Source: Acrocarpospora catenulata (lineage in GTDB: Bacteria; Actinomycetota; Actinomycetes; Streptosporangiales; Streptosporangiaceae). Taken from it: a DNA stretch of 64,000 bases. The notes beneath the pieces were generated by a model that was given only the letters and a program-made list of their open reading frames with translations, had not been told where the DNA came from and made no database searches. The translations under genes and the position numbers were made by a program. Below are positions 42,427-51,087 of this stretch, one piece after another. The stretch lies in NCBI RefSeq assembly GCF_018476525.1, contig NZ_JAHCST010000011.1, forward strand, positions 1-64,000. Direction: 5' to 3'. How positions within the stretch are numbered: the stretch's first letter is position 1; each line of letters opens with the position of its first letter.

Positions 42427-43371
42427 ATGCCACGCCAAGCAATCGACATCACCATCCCGGACCTAACCGGAAAGCGCGCGATCGTCACCGGCGCCAGCGA
42501 CGGAATGGGCCTGGGAATAGCCGCGCGACTCGCCGCCGCGGGTGCGGAGGTGATCATGCCTGTCCGCAACCCCCGCAAGGGCGAGAACGCGATCGCGCGG
42601 ATCCGCCAAAGCGTCCCGAACGCGAAGGTCTCACTGCGCAGCCTCGACCTGTCGTCACTGGAGTCGATCGCGGCCCTCGGAGACACCCTCCGCGAGGAGG
42701 GTCACCCCATCCACATCCTCATCAACAACGCCGGAGTGATGACACCGCCAAGCCGGCAAACCACCGCGGACGGCTTCGAACTCCAGTTCGGCACCAACCA
42801 CCTCGGTCATTTCGCCCTCGTCGGCCACATCCTCCCGCTTCTGCGGGCAGGTCGCGCCCGCGTCACCTCGCAGATCAGCATCGCCGCGCGCCGTGGCGCC
42901 ATCAACTGGAACGACCTGAACTGGGAACGCGACTACCGCGGGCAGCGTGCCTACAGCCAGTCCAAGATCGCGTTCGGACTATTCGGTCTCGAACTAGACC
43001 GCCGCAGCAAGGCCCACGGATGGGGCATCACCAGCAACCTCTCCCATCCCGGAGTCACCCCCACCAGCCTCCTCGCCGCCCGCCCCGAACTCGGCCGCAG
43101 CGAGGACACCCCCCAGGTGCGCCTGATCCGCGCGCTCTCGGCCCGCGGCATCCTCCTCGGCACCATCGACTCCGCGAAACTACCCGCCCTGATGGCCGCG
43201 ACCGACCCTACGGCCAAGTCCGGTGCCCTCTACGGCCCCAGCGGCCCCGGCCACCTCGGCGGCTCACCCGCCGAACATCGGCTGTACCCACCGCTGCGCA
43301 GCCCCGACGACGCCAAGCGCATCTGGCAAACCTCGCAGCACCTCACCAAGACCGCCATCCCAACCACCTGA
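42427..43371 (+). CDS. Short-chain dehydrogenase/reductase
   Basis: A 314-residue SDR of the WW-oxidoreductase/protochlorophyllide-reductase-like subgroup. NADP-binding TGASDGMG (21-28), NNAG (100-103), and catalytic YSQSK (Y176, K180) are present; the usual catalytic Ser region reads [13 protein letters not shown]. Rather long C-terminal extension, typical of the subgroup. AAGGAG lies 10 bases before the ATG. Likely regulated by the divergent MmyB-type protein. Substrate unknown. Confidence 0.93.
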   Translation: MPRQAIDITIPDLTGKRAIVTGASDGMGLGIAARLAAAGAEVIMPVRNPRKGENAIARIRQSVPNAKVSLRSLDLSSLESIAALGDTLREEGHPIHILINNAGVMTPPSRQTTADGFELQFGTNHLGHFALVGHILPLLRAGRARVTSQISIAARRGAINWNDLNWERDYRGQRAYSQSKIAFGLFGLELDRRSKAHGWGITSNLSHPGVTPTSLLAARPELGRSEDTPQVRLIRALSARGILLGTIDSAKLPALMAATDPTAKSGALYGPSGPGHLGGSPAEHRLYPPLRSPDDAKRIWQTSQHLTKTAIPTT

Positions 43372-43622
43372 CCACCGCTGCGGCCCTTGTGGCCCCGAGA
43401 GCGCCCGATCGGGTGCCGGATCAACGCCTTCTTGCTTGAGGTGACGGCGTAGACCATGGGCAAGATCACGAAAGTTGATCCCAGGCGACCCAGACCAGCC
43501 GCTCAACGCCCTGGGAGCTCCCGATCTACACAACGAAGGATTCAGTGCCGGAGGTGATCCGTGTTCTCGAAGCCTCACACGAACATGGACGCGTAAATTC
43601 CAGGTGAGGGGAAGGAGTGACG

Positions 43623-43895
43623 ATGAGCGCAACCTACGGCATGTCGCCTCCCGTTCGTTCGGATGACGCGCACCCGTTGCGGACTATCCGGGAGATCCGC
43701 GCGTCCTTGCCTGGCGGCCAGCTCGGCCACTTCGACGCCGAGCTCGCCGAGACCGACATCTCCGAGCTGGAATCGATGCTCACCCGCTGGGCCACGCTTG
43801 CCAACGACGGCTTCGAGGAGTTCCTCCTCTCGACTCCGTTCGAGGACCTGGACTTCGGGGGGCGCTCCTACGATGAGCGACCGGAGAGCGAGTGA
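43623..43895 (+). CDS. Putative antitoxin of VapBC-like pair
   Basis: A 90-residue acidic protein (REIRASLPGGQLGHFDAELA, ETDISELESMLTRWATLAND, EEFLLSTPFEDLDFGGRSYD) with GAAGGAG at 5 bases before ATG 43623. Its stop overlaps a GTG start that begins MIYLLDTNVVAEL, the hallmark start of a PIN-domain VapC toxin, which makes this the antitoxin by position. No DNA-binding motif is recognisable. The toxin partner is broken, so the antitoxin is probably an orphan. Confidence 0.6.
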   Translation: MSATYGMSPPVRSDDAHPLRTIREIRASLPGGQLGHFDAELAETDISELESMLTRWATLANDGFEEFLLSTPFEDLDFGGRSYDERPESE

Positions 43896-44238
43896 TCTAC
43901 CTTCTCGACACCAACGTGGTAGCCGAACTTACGACCAGGCCCAAAAGCAGGTCGCAGCCGTCGCTGATCCTCTGCGCAAGGCGTGGTACGGCCAGGCGCT
44001 GGCCCAGATCCGGATCGACTATCGGGACCGGATCGCCTTGATCGGCGAGCGGGAGGCAGGGGCGTACCTGGCCATTCATAAGACCCTCAAGAGCGCCGGG
44101 ACAAGCATCGACCCGCCCGACGCCCTGATCGGCGCAACCGCCATGGCCAACAACTGGACGCTGGCCACCCGCAACACCAAACACCTGGCCCGAACAGGTG
44201 CTCGCGTGGAGAATCCGTGGGAGGAACGTTCGGCGTAG
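43892..44238 (+). pseudogene. VapC-like PIN-domain toxin, internally deleted and frameshifted
   Basis: GTG 43892 starts VIYLLDTNVVAELTTRPKSR, containing the first catalytic Asp of the PIN domain. After about 18 residues the frame loses similarity. A second frame (ending at 44238) carries VAAVADPLRKAWYGQALAQI, IDYRDRIALIGEREAG, DALIGATAMANNWTLATRNT and KHLARTGARVENPWE, the C-terminal half including the D-A-L-I-G-A-T-A helix and TRNTKH. The middle segment (about 25 residues with the SVLTLGEI-type motif) is missing and the two parts are one base out of phase, so the RNase toxin is dead. Confidence 0.8.
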
Positions 44239-44417
44239 AAATTCAGGGTCAGGGGCGCGTAATGCGGCCCGGCAAAGCTCTGCGGGGTAGCCGATGGCTG
44301 CTCGTTGGTTGCTCATGGGCACGATGTAATGGCCTGGAGAGCCCTGCGGCCCTCAGCCCGGCTTCCTGGGTGGTGACGTTAACGACGAGCCGCCAGGCGA
44401 TGTTCGTGCGAGAATCC

Positions 44418-45276
44418 ATGATCGTGAAATCTTTGGCCGCCGGAGTGTGCATCGCCGTCCTTGCCAGTGTTGTCCTGGTCCCGACTTCCGCTGCGGCCGC
44501 CGCCGACCCCGTCGCAGCGGTAAAGCGGTTGATGGCGCAGGGGCGTACGGCGAAAGTCATCGAGTGGGGCACGGTAATGCTGGGCGGCCGGGGACGCACG
44601 GTTAACAACATGGCGAGCCTCTTCGACTACCACTTCGAGCGCAAAGGCTGGCTGGAGCTCGGGAAAGGCGGCGTGGTCGCCTCCAATTTGACGCGGCGGG
44701 TCATGTTCAAGCGGCCGGGCACGCTCGCAATCGCCAAGGAGGACGCGGCGGGCGGCGACCTGCAGGCCAAGAGCCTGCTGGCGCAGACCAGCATCCACCG
44801 TTCGGCGAGTGTAAGAGGCCGCCTCTATACCGCGGGCAAGCTGTACGCCCCGGCACTGCCGAAGGGGAAGACGTGGGCCTATCGCGGCAAGACCGTCAGT
44901 GGCGGCGCCTTCACCGATCAGATCATCAACATTTTCGAGCCGAGGACACTGCAGCGGTTGCTGTCCGACACGTACGAGAAGAAGTTCGTCGCTGGGCCCG
45001 CCTTCAATGATCCGACGGGGCGTGTCCACAAGGACGCCTACCTCTACAGGGGCAAGCTGACCTTCTCCGACCTCTACGCCGTATCTCCCACTTTCCAGGC
45101 ACTCGCCCAGACCAAGCCGGATGAGTCCTATGGACCGGCCCTGGTCTGGTGGGACTTGTGGACGGACAGGGCGGGCACGCCACTGCGGTTCTCGATCATG
45201 TGGGACACCTATCTATCAGGGCTACTATTCCTCGCGGGAGCGCGCCGAAGGAAGCACGATCACGGACTGTTGCGCC
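44418..45276 (+). pseudogene. Secreted protein gene, frameshifted and interrupted
   Basis: ATG 44418 begins a signal peptide (MIVKSLAAGVCIAVLASVVL ending TSAAAAAD) and about 240 residues of an unrecognised exported protein (KRLMAQGRTAKVIEWGTVML, FDYHFERKGWLELGKGG, KTWAYRGKTVSGGAFTDQII). Near 45212-45220 the conserved-looking reading switches from frame ...WDTYLSG to another frame reading GYYSSRERAEGSTITD, i.e. a frameshift, and that second frame then runs straight into a transposase tail. The longer open frame to 45545 is chance. The original C-terminus is lost. Confidence 0.65.
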
Positions 45277-45345
45277 GTTGGAAGGCGGATCGAGCGCCGG
45301 AAGGTGCTCGGCGGGCTGGTCAACGAGTATCACCAAGCTGCGTAG
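45277..45345 (+). pseudogene. C-terminal tail of integrase-core transposase
   Basis: VGRRIERRKVLGGLVNEYHQ then AA and TAG. Same terminal motif as the remnant at 33719-33790. It is fused in frame to the end of the broken secreted-protein gene. Confidence 0.7.
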
Positions 45346-45875
45346 CCGCTCAGAGAATCCCAGCTCAAGCCCTATGCGATGGTTTTGAAGCGGTACAGTC
45401 CTTGACCCGCCGCCTGACCGGCAACCACCTCCACCTGGCGCTGCTTGTCGGCACCGGGGCTGTCAGCGTAGCCAGAGGCTTGGATGCGAGAGGTGCTGGC
45501 ACGGCTGAAGCAACGCCAGATAGCCGTCCATTGCGCGCCACCTGAAGGCACCGGTCAACCGCGTGGGCGTCGGCCGCGGATCACCTCGGCGACGTCGTCG
45601 AACTCGGGCAGCCCGCCCGCTGGGCCGGAGACCGCGGCGACCTTGCTGGAGTGGGGCGGCTTGACGGGGAGGTTGGACCTCCAGCCGATGAAGTCCGTTC
45701 ATCCTGATCGGGTGGTTGCTGCCGACGGGACTGGTGCGGCCGGTACATGACCGTTTAATGATCGGCATACTCGACCAGGACCGATCACAGGTGCCGCTCA
45801 CCATAGATCAGCACACGGTCGGCGCACTCTTGGAGTGAGTGCTATCGACGATAGCGTCGGTTACTGGTGTGGCGC
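45346..45875. other. Insertion-sequence debris, no intact gene
   Basis: 530 bp between two transposase remnants. Apart from the minus-strand remnant at 45690-45832, nothing recognisable in either strand. Confidence 0.6.
45690..45832 (-). pseudogene. Integrase-core transposase remnant with two stop codons
   Basis: Read on the minus strand from about 45832: CADRVLIYGERHL, stop, SVLVEYADH, stop, TVMYRPHQSRRQQPPDQDE. This matches the C-terminal part of rve-type transposases, where an intact copy would read xRVLIYxERHLxxVLxEYxxHYN followed by RPHQSxxQxPPDxD. Two internal stops and a small indel show it is long dead. Confidence 0.75.
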
Positions 45876-46472
45876 TCATTTATAGTTCGCCAGAAAAGCC
45901 GATGCAAAATCGCGCGGAACGCCATGTTTATAGAATGCCAGAGACACGAAATCCTCCAGGGTTTCGACTGCGTTCAACAGCGGCACGTAGACCAGAGGTG
46001 ACAGCGTCGCAGGCCACCCCTGAACGGCCGCAATCTCGTAACCGCTTTCCGCCCAGCAACCCCATTCTCCCGAGTCCCCAGTAAAAGCAACCACCTCAGC
46101 CGAGAAGGCGAGAGCTCCGGTCACATCCCCCCCGGGTTCCTCGCTAATCGTTTCCCAGTATTCGTCTTCACTCGCAGTCGAGGACAACACGGCCGCCGGG
46201 TAGACGCCATATTCCGGCGCATAGTATGAGTCGCCGTCCGGGGCAACCACCAGCAGATAGACCCTGTCGTCGGCGTAGGTCCGAGCCAGTTCGCGAAGCA
46301 CAGGCCAGAAGTGTCCACCGAGCGCCACTGCGAACTCCGCAAAAACTGTCGATTCCCGAGGGCTTTTGAAGACCATTCCGGGTAGGCGAGCATCAAGATC
46401 GAAGACGCGTTCGACCCTTGCCTGGATGTCACGATATTCGCCTCGACTGGCCACCAAACGACTGTCCACCAA
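45876..46472 (-). CDS. Unknown protein, immunity-like
   Basis: A 198-residue soluble acidic protein (YRDIQARVERVFDLDARLPG, SYYAPEYGVYPAAVLSSTAS, WGCWAESGYEIAAVQGW). No signal or membrane segment. The start is uncertain: TTG 46472 opens the frame, GTG 46469 follows, and a Met lies 33 residues in. First of four consecutive minus-strand genes of unusual composition; size and acidity are typical of immunity proteins, but that is inference. Confidence 0.5.
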   Translation of the reverse strand: MVDSRLVASRGEYRDIQARVERVFDLDARLPGMVFKSPRESTVFAEFAVALGGHFWPVLRELARTYADDRVYLLVVAPDGDSYYAPEYGVYPAAVLSSTASEDEYWETISEEPGGDVTGALAFSAEVVAFTGDSGEWGCWAESGYEIAAVQGWPATLSPLVYVPLLNAVETLEDFVSLAFYKHGVPRDFASAFLANYK

Positions 46473-46504
46473 CTCTAGCCACCCAACCTGATTTTCAGAG
46501 ATGC

Positions 46505-46936
46505 CTACTTAGCTCCGGGCTTGAAATATTCAGCCGTCCATCCATCATAGGACTTGGCTGCGCTCCGCAAAACATACTTCGCGCCATCCGCGGCCTCGTT
46601 TCGGATAGGCCCGCTTCCGGGTGACCAGGCCGCCGATGCCAACGCAGCAGAGTGACCAGCCGGTGCGCCGAAGCGCTTTCGGCAACACGCGGGCGTCACC
46701 GCGCGGTTACCGATAATTCGCCACCTGCCGGACTCAAGATTTGCATCCAACGCAATGACCATGAATTCAGGCCGGTCAAGATCGAGCTTGTCGAGATCCA
46801 TAGAAGCAGATCTTCCGACACGAATCGAAAACGTGGCCAACAGGAAGGAATGGCCCTCAACTGCAACGGCCTGACCGATACATGACCGCGCGCTGGTTGC
46901 TGGAACCAGGATAATATCTCCTTCCTGGATGCGCAT
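46505..46936 (-). CDS. Small protein, possibly Imm26-like immunity protein
   Basis: A 143-residue protein beginning MRIQEGDIILVPATSARSCI, then GQAVAVEGHSF. The GDI(I/F)xxP...G(Q/K)A/V start is like immunity protein 26. The C-terminal half (ACCRKRFGAPAGHSAALASA) is less convincing and could reflect a frameshift. GC is lower than in flanking genes. Family call is tentative. Confidence 0.5.
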   Translation of the reverse strand: MRIQEGDIILVPATSARSCIGQAVAVEGHSFLLATFSIRVGRSASMDLDKLDLDRPEFMVIALDANLESGRWRIIGNRAVTPACCRKRFGAPAGHSAALASAAWSPGSGPIRNEAADGAKYVLRSAAKSYDGWTAEYFKPGAK

Positions 46937-46954
46937 ACATCGCCTTCTGCGACT

Positions 46955-47596
46955 CTACAGATCCTTAGTATTTTCACAAACTTGCCCCCGGTCCATGCTT
47001 CCAAGTGCAAGCAGGTCGCCAACCTCATCATTCCGCAGCAAGAGATAGGCGATCCCAGAATCATCGACTGCTTCCATGTGGACATACGGAACGGAATTTC
47101 TATTGATAAATAGCCTCAATTTTGCTCCATCGTTTTGATCACAGATGGTAAGCACCCCGATCATGACCTCCTCAACAAGAAGCGGTGTGGCGGCCTGGAG
47201 CAGCAAGGCGGCCGTCAGGATCGCTGGCACGGCAATGGCATCTTGCCACTGCCGTCGCGAAAGGCTCTGGAACTGAGGGAAGACAGGCCCATTATTGTCG
47301 GGGTCGTCGATGTAGAAGCTGTTGATGAAGAGCTCGTAGTCTAGTGCGCCTTGGTCCTGCCGCCTCGGGGAATGAGGAGCGAGCTCAAAGAATGTGAGCA
47401 CCAGTGAATTGAGCTCCCCACGCCGCCATCCTCGGTCGATGAGATTGGTCAGCCGAGAAGGTATCACCAGAGATGAAAGATGTTCCAGGTTGATTTTGCC
47501 GAGGATCTCGGCCATGCGTCTGTTAGTTTCCAAGTTCACATCCCAGAAATTGGAGTGCCTTCTGAAGCTCCAGCTGGGAAGCTTGATTGTTGGCAA
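46955..47596 (-). CDS. Unknown protein in lower-GC cluster
   Basis: A 213-residue soluble protein (LTNLIDRGWRRGELNSLVLT, DYELFINSFYIDDPDNNG, SLSRRQWQDAIAVPAILTAA). Nothing recognised. TTG 47596 opens the frame; GTG 47539 and ATG 47515 are alternatives. The sequence around 47100-47200 is near 45% GC, far below the window average. Confidence 0.45.
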   Translation of the reverse strand: MPTIKLPSWSFRRHSNFWDVNLETNRRMAEILGKINLEHLSSLVIPSRLTNLIDRGWRRGELNSLVLTFFELAPHSPRRQDQGALDYELFINSFYIDDPDNNGPVFPQFQSLSRRQWQDAIAVPAILTAALLLQAATPLLVEEVMIGVLTICDQNDGAKLRLFINRNSVPYVHMEAVDDSGIAYLLLRNDEVGDLLALGSMDRGQVCENTKDL

Positions 47597-47611
47597 TCCA
47601 ACCCAACCCCG

Positions 47612-48049
47612 CTACACCGAGTGGAAAGAAATTGTCGGGCCGTAGTCGGTGTCTTCATCAGTCACAGTGACAAGGAATCTCATGGCCGGAAACGCCATCC
47701 CCAGGGCGGCCATCCACATCTCACCAACCCGTATCGCGAGCTCGGACAGGACCTGATACTCGGCCGACGATTTCGATACTATGGCGTCCCACAAGTGCAC
47801 GTGGTTCACAACTGATTCGACGGCATGCAGGTCTCCCTTCAGCTCGCCGAACCAATTGTCAACCGCCTGCTCCTCGAAGAGGAACTTGAGAAAAACGCCT
47901 CCGCGATATTCCGTGAACTGCGGCCAGAAGAGAAGGGATACAGCCGCAGCCTCGCCCACTGTCACGCTGGACAGCAGGAACGTCCTGGGGTCAAAGGCCC
48001 CATTGGCACTGATGAAACCATCCAGCTGGGTAATTTTGCTGAGATCCAC
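47612..48049 (-). CDS. Unknown protein in lower-GC cluster
   Basis: A 145-residue protein from GTG 48049 (VDLSKITQLDGFISANGAFD, SVTVGEAAAVSLLFWPQFTE, WFGELKGDLHAVESVVNHVH). The frame is open to ATG 48127, but that extension is Arg/Cys-rich and looks untranslated; AGGTAGG lies upstream of 48049. No family recognised. Separated by 15 bp from the next gene on the same strand. Confidence 0.45.
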   Translation of the reverse strand: MDLSKITQLDGFISANGAFDPRTFLLSSVTVGEAAAVSLLFWPQFTEYRGGVFLKFLFEEQAVDNWFGELKGDLHAVESVVNHVHLWDAIVSKSSAEYQVLSELAIRVGEMWMAALGMAFPAMRFLVTVTDEDTDYGPTISFHSV

Positions 48050-48336
48050 GCCCGCCAACCTACCTGCTCTTCTGCCTATTTCCAGTAGGCAACGTGATCC
48101 GCTTCGTGTGCACGACAGGAGTCTCATCTCTGCTCATGAGCGGGAAGCATAGAGTCCGTCAGCGACAATTTCTGCTGTAGGCGACAGCACAACCGGGCAG
48201 CCCGCGTTGGGACGATGAACGACTTCCCTGCCAGAACCTGCAGGGCCTCGCGGTCACTCATGGCGACCCACGGTCACGAGACCTGCCGCGGCCTGGGGCT
48301 CCTGTCTTCGCAACTCAGCACGGGCAAAATCAGTAG

Positions 48337-48819
48337 CCGGTTCCCGAGCGGATCGTGCCCGGATCCTTCGGCGTGCTGGGGCCCGACGATCTGCTCCAGG
48401 GCGCGATCACGCCTGTGGTCCGCGAGCCGGTCGCGAAACTGCCCTCCGGCAAGGTCGCGCTGGCTGTCGGTGACGCCTGGATCACCAACGACCCGATCAC
48501 CGGTCAGGGGGCGAACCTCGGCTCGCACTGCGCCTGGGTCGCCGCCGAGGCCATCACCACCGGTGGCCCTTATGACGAGCGGTTCGCGCAGGCCGTGGCC
48601 GACTCGATGTGGGAGGTGGCCGGGCCGGTCACCGACTGGACCAACGCCTTCCTCCAGCCTCCGGCCGAGCATGTGCAGAGGTTCCTGGCGGGCGCCGCCG
48701 CTGACCCGGAACTGGCCGCTCTCTTCGCCGACCTGTTCGGCGACCCGGTGCGCGCGTGAGCGCTGCTGTCGGATCCGGCCAAGGTCGACGCCCTGTTGGC
48801 GTCCCGAAGCCACTCCTAG
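48337..48819 (+). pseudogene. C-terminal remnant of StyA-like FAD monooxygenase
   Basis: An in-frame stretch from 48337 carries FGVLGPDDLLQGAITPVVRE, KVALAVGDAWITNDPITGQG, ANLGSHCAW, the C-terminal third of styrene-monooxygenase-type flavoproteins with the FAD-binding GD..xxDPxxGQG motif. At 48757-48759 a TGA interrupts what reads PVRA-stop-ALLSDPAKVDALLASRS, most simply a TGG to TGA change, and TAG at 48817-48819 ends it. The N-terminal two thirds, with the dinucleotide-binding fold, are absent. Confidence 0.75.
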
Positions 48820-49811
48820 TCCGACCCGAACGCGTCCGTGGGTGGGTAGAGCGAGGACAGGGCCGTCGCGGTCGCGGTCAGTTTTGCGCGGAGGGGTGGG
48901 GGTTCGAGGATCTCGCATTCGGCGCCGAGCTTGAGGAACTCGGTGTGGGCGTGGGTGAGCGACTCGATGGGGACCGTCGCGGTGATCCAGCCCAGGTCGT
49001 CCGGGGTGGAGGCGGTGTCGTTCACGGCGTTGACCACTTGGGAGCTCATGCATTCGCCCAGGCGGATCCGGCCGACCGGGGAGAGGCGGATAACCGCGTT
49101 GCCCTGGATGAGGCTGGCGCGGAAGTCGACCAGGTGGTCCCGCCAGAAGGTGACGAGGTCGAAGTCGGCGGGGCGGGTGAAGGTCGCCGCGGTCACGTGG
49201 AGGTCGAGGATCTGGTTGACGCGGTAGGTGCGCAACGTTCCCTCGCAGCGGGCGACCAGGTACCACTTGCCCGCTTTGAGCACCAGCCCGTACGGCTCCA
49301 GCGTGCGCTTGACCTCCTGAGGTTCGCGCCAACGGTGGTAGAGGACCTGAATGACGCGTTTGTTCCAGACGGCGTCGGCGACGGCGGGGAGGTGAGGGAC
49401 CTGGTCGCCGTCGTGATACCAGCCGGGGGCGTCGAGGTAGAAGTGTTCGCGTACGCAGCGGGAGCCTTCGCGCAGGTCCGGTGGGAGGGCTGCTTCGATC
49501 TTGAGCTCGGCCGCGGCGGCCAGTGCGCCGAGGCCGAGTTCGGCGGCGGGGCCGGGGAGTCCGGCGAGGAACAGCGCCTGGGCTTCCTTTTCTGTCAGGC
49601 CGGTCAGGCGGGTGCGGAAGCCGTCGAGCAGCTGGTAGCCGCCGTCGTGGCCGGCCTCGCCGTACATGGGGATGCCCGCGGTGTGCAGGGAGTCCACGTC
49701 CCGGTAGATGGTGCGCACACTGACTTCGAGCTCGTCCGCGAGCTGCTGCGCGGTCATGCGGCCACGTGACTGCAGGAGGAGGAGTATCGACAGAAGCCGG
49801 GAAGCTCGCAT
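48816..49811 (-). CDS. WYL-domain transcriptional regulator
   Basis: A 331-residue regulator: N-terminal HTH ([39 protein letters not shown]), a WYL domain (about 140-225; [20 protein letters not shown]) and a WCX C-terminal extension. WYL proteins sense nucleic acids or nucleotides in several stress and defence contexts. ATG 49811 is chosen; the frame is open 4 codons further into the palindrome. Divergent from the 157-aa gene, sharing a 17-bp inverted repeat. Its last codons overlap the flavoprotein remnant. Confidence 0.92.
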   Translation of the reverse strand: MRASRLLSILLLLQSRGRMTAQQLADELEVSVRTIYRDVDSLHTAGIPMYGEAGHDGGYQLLDGFRTRLTGLTEKEAQALFLAGLPGPAAELGLGALAAAAELKIEAALPPDLREGSRCVREHFYLDAPGWYHDGDQVPHLPAVADAVWNKRVIQVLYHRWREPQEVKRTLEPYGLVLKAGKWYLVARCEGTLRTYRVNQILDLHVTAATFTRPADFDLVTFWRDHLVDFRASLIQGNAVIRLSPVGRIRLGECMSSQVVNAVNDTASTPDDLGWITATVPIESLTHAHTEFLKLGAECEILEPPPLRAKLTATATALSSLYPPTDAFGSD

Positions 49812-49816
49812 GTCTG

Positions 49817-49833
49817 CTGACAATACGTGTCAG
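49817..49833. promoter_or_regulatory. 17-bp inverted repeat between WYL regulator and its divergent gene
   Basis: CTGACA (49817-49822), 5-bp spacer, TGTCAG (49828-49833): perfect 6-bp arms, 5 bp from the WYL start codon and 23 bp from the divergent ATG. Probable autoregulatory operator. Confidence 0.6.
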
Positions 49834-49844
49834 TGGAGTGTTTC

Positions 49845-49850
49845 TATCGT
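49845..49850 (+). promoter_or_regulatory. -10 box TATCGT, leaderless start
   Basis: TATCGT ends 6 bases before ATG 49857, choosing this start over the in-frame GTG at 49827, which lies in the operator. Confidence 0.45.
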
Positions 49851-49856
49851 CCGGGC

Positions 49857-50330
49857 ATGACATTCGTCCAGAAGGAGATGCGGCCGGCCGGGCTCATGCG
49901 GATCGACGGCCGACCGTACAAGTGCTATCACGTGGACCGCGCGGGCCATGAGCTGGAGCCCGAGGTGGTGAAGGCGGCGGAGGAGTTCGTTCCCCAACTC
50001 GTACCGCCGCTCGCCGATGACTCCCCGGCGGGGTGGATCGTCGTTCACCGAGGGGACGACAGCGGCGCTTACCTGCTCGTCTACACCTGGGCGTGGGACA
50101 ACGTGGTGGAAACGCACACGGCGTCGGCCGGCCAGCCCGCGCTCGGGTGCCCGGACTCCGATCCCACCCATTTCGTGCGCAATCCGCAGCGGTACGTGGG
50201 GTGTGTGTGGGAGTTGGCCGTGCTGGAGTACGAGCGGGCCTCGTTCGTACGGCACATGCTCGCACCCGACGAGCCAGACCTGGACGCGTACCTGGCCGAC
50301 CTGCGCCCGGCCGGAGAGGTGGGACGATGA
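49857..50330 (+). CDS. Unknown protein, probable WYL target
   Basis: A 157-residue soluble protein (MTFVQKEMRPAGLMRIDGRP, GWIVVHRGDDSGAYLLVYTW, RYVGCVWELAVLEYERASFV). Not recognised. Its stop overlaps the next ATG (ATGA), so the two form an operon under the 17-bp palindrome, most likely controlled by the WYL regulator. Confidence 0.7.
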   Translation: MTFVQKEMRPAGLMRIDGRPYKCYHVDRAGHELEPEVVKAAEEFVPQLVPPLADDSPAGWIVVHRGDDSGAYLLVYTWAWDNVVETHTASAGQPALGCPDSDPTHFVRNPQRYVGCVWELAVLEYERASFVRHMLAPDEPDLDAYLADLRPAGEVGR

Positions 50331-50782
50331 ACAACTTTGATTTCCTGGTCGGCACGTGGGACGTGCACAGCCGGAAGCTGCTCAGGCGCGGGGTCGGCGA
50401 CGACCAGTGGGTGGAGCACCCGGCCAGGATGGTCAACCAGAGCTTCTTCGGCGGCGCGGGCAACTTCGACGAGATCACGTTCCCGACGGAGAGCTACAAC
50501 GGGGCGACCGTACGCCTCTACGACCCGAAGACGGATCTGTGGTCGCTGCACTGGATCGACGGCAGGGTGGGCATGGACCCGATCCCCTGCGTGGGCCGGT
50601 TCGGGGACGACGGGGTGGGCCGGTTCTACGCCGACGAAACCTGGGAGGGACGACCGATCCGGGTACGGTTCGTCTGGTCCGCGATCACTCCCACCTCCTG
50701 CCGCTGGGAGCAGGCGTTCTCCTGGGACGACGAGGCCACCTGGGAGATCAACTGGATCATGGACTTCACCCGGGTGAACTAG
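50327..50782 (+). CDS. Small DUF1579-like / lipocalin-type protein
   Basis: A 151-residue protein beginning MNNFDFLVGTWDVHSRKLLR with FDEITFPTESYNGATVRLYD, WSLHWIDGRVG and FVWSAITPTSCRWEQAFSWD: repeated W-rich beta strands like DUF1579-type beta-barrels. Cytoplasmic. GGAGAGGTGGGA precedes the ATG. Role unknown; co-transcribed with the preceding gene. Confidence 0.75.
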   Translation: MNNFDFLVGTWDVHSRKLLRRGVGDDQWVEHPARMVNQSFFGGAGNFDEITFPTESYNGATVRLYDPKTDLWSLHWIDGRVGMDPIPCVGRFGDDGVGRFYADETWEGRPIRVRFVWSAITPTSCRWEQAFSWDDEATWEINWIMDFTRVN

Positions 50783-50860
50783 CCGGCCCGCTGCCCGACC
50801 TGCCCCATCGCGACCCCCGCTTGCCGGTCCTGCGGCGCGCCAGGGCCGTATCCCGCCCGG

Positions 50861-51082
50861 ATGGACGCGGTCGTGATGCTCGAATGGCTCCTGGAACGCG
50901 ACGTGAACGCTCTGCTGAGGTTGGATGCCGAGCGTGCGGGTGTCCGGCCCTGGACCTTCCACGCGAGCGGCGGATTCCAAGGGGAAAGGTGGACCGTTCG
51001 GGCCGATGCCGACTCCGCGGAGGAATGCCTCGACCGGGCTCGCGTCGCGCTCAGGGCCCGCGGACTGGAGCTACCCGAGTAG
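50861..51082 (+). CDS. Small protein of unknown function (73 aa)
   Basis: MDAVVMLEWLLERDVNALLR followed by RLDAERAGVRPWTFHASGG-type residues and a helical C-terminus (SAEECLDRARVALRARGLEL). The fold could be a small alpha/beta domain. A weak TATCCC box lies 6 bases before the ATG, suggesting a leaderless transcript. It ends 5 bp from the convergent tetR stop. Codon bias at third positions supports coding. Confidence 0.5.
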   Translation: MDAVVMLEWLLERDVNALLRLDAERAGVRPWTFHASGGFQGERWTVRADADSAEECLDRARVALRARGLELPE

Positions 51083-51087
51083 GAACA

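Noticed and set aside
48355-48759. Considered as an intact 134-residue gene
   Set aside because: It lacks the dinucleotide-binding half of the family, and recognisable sequence continues past its TGA stop.
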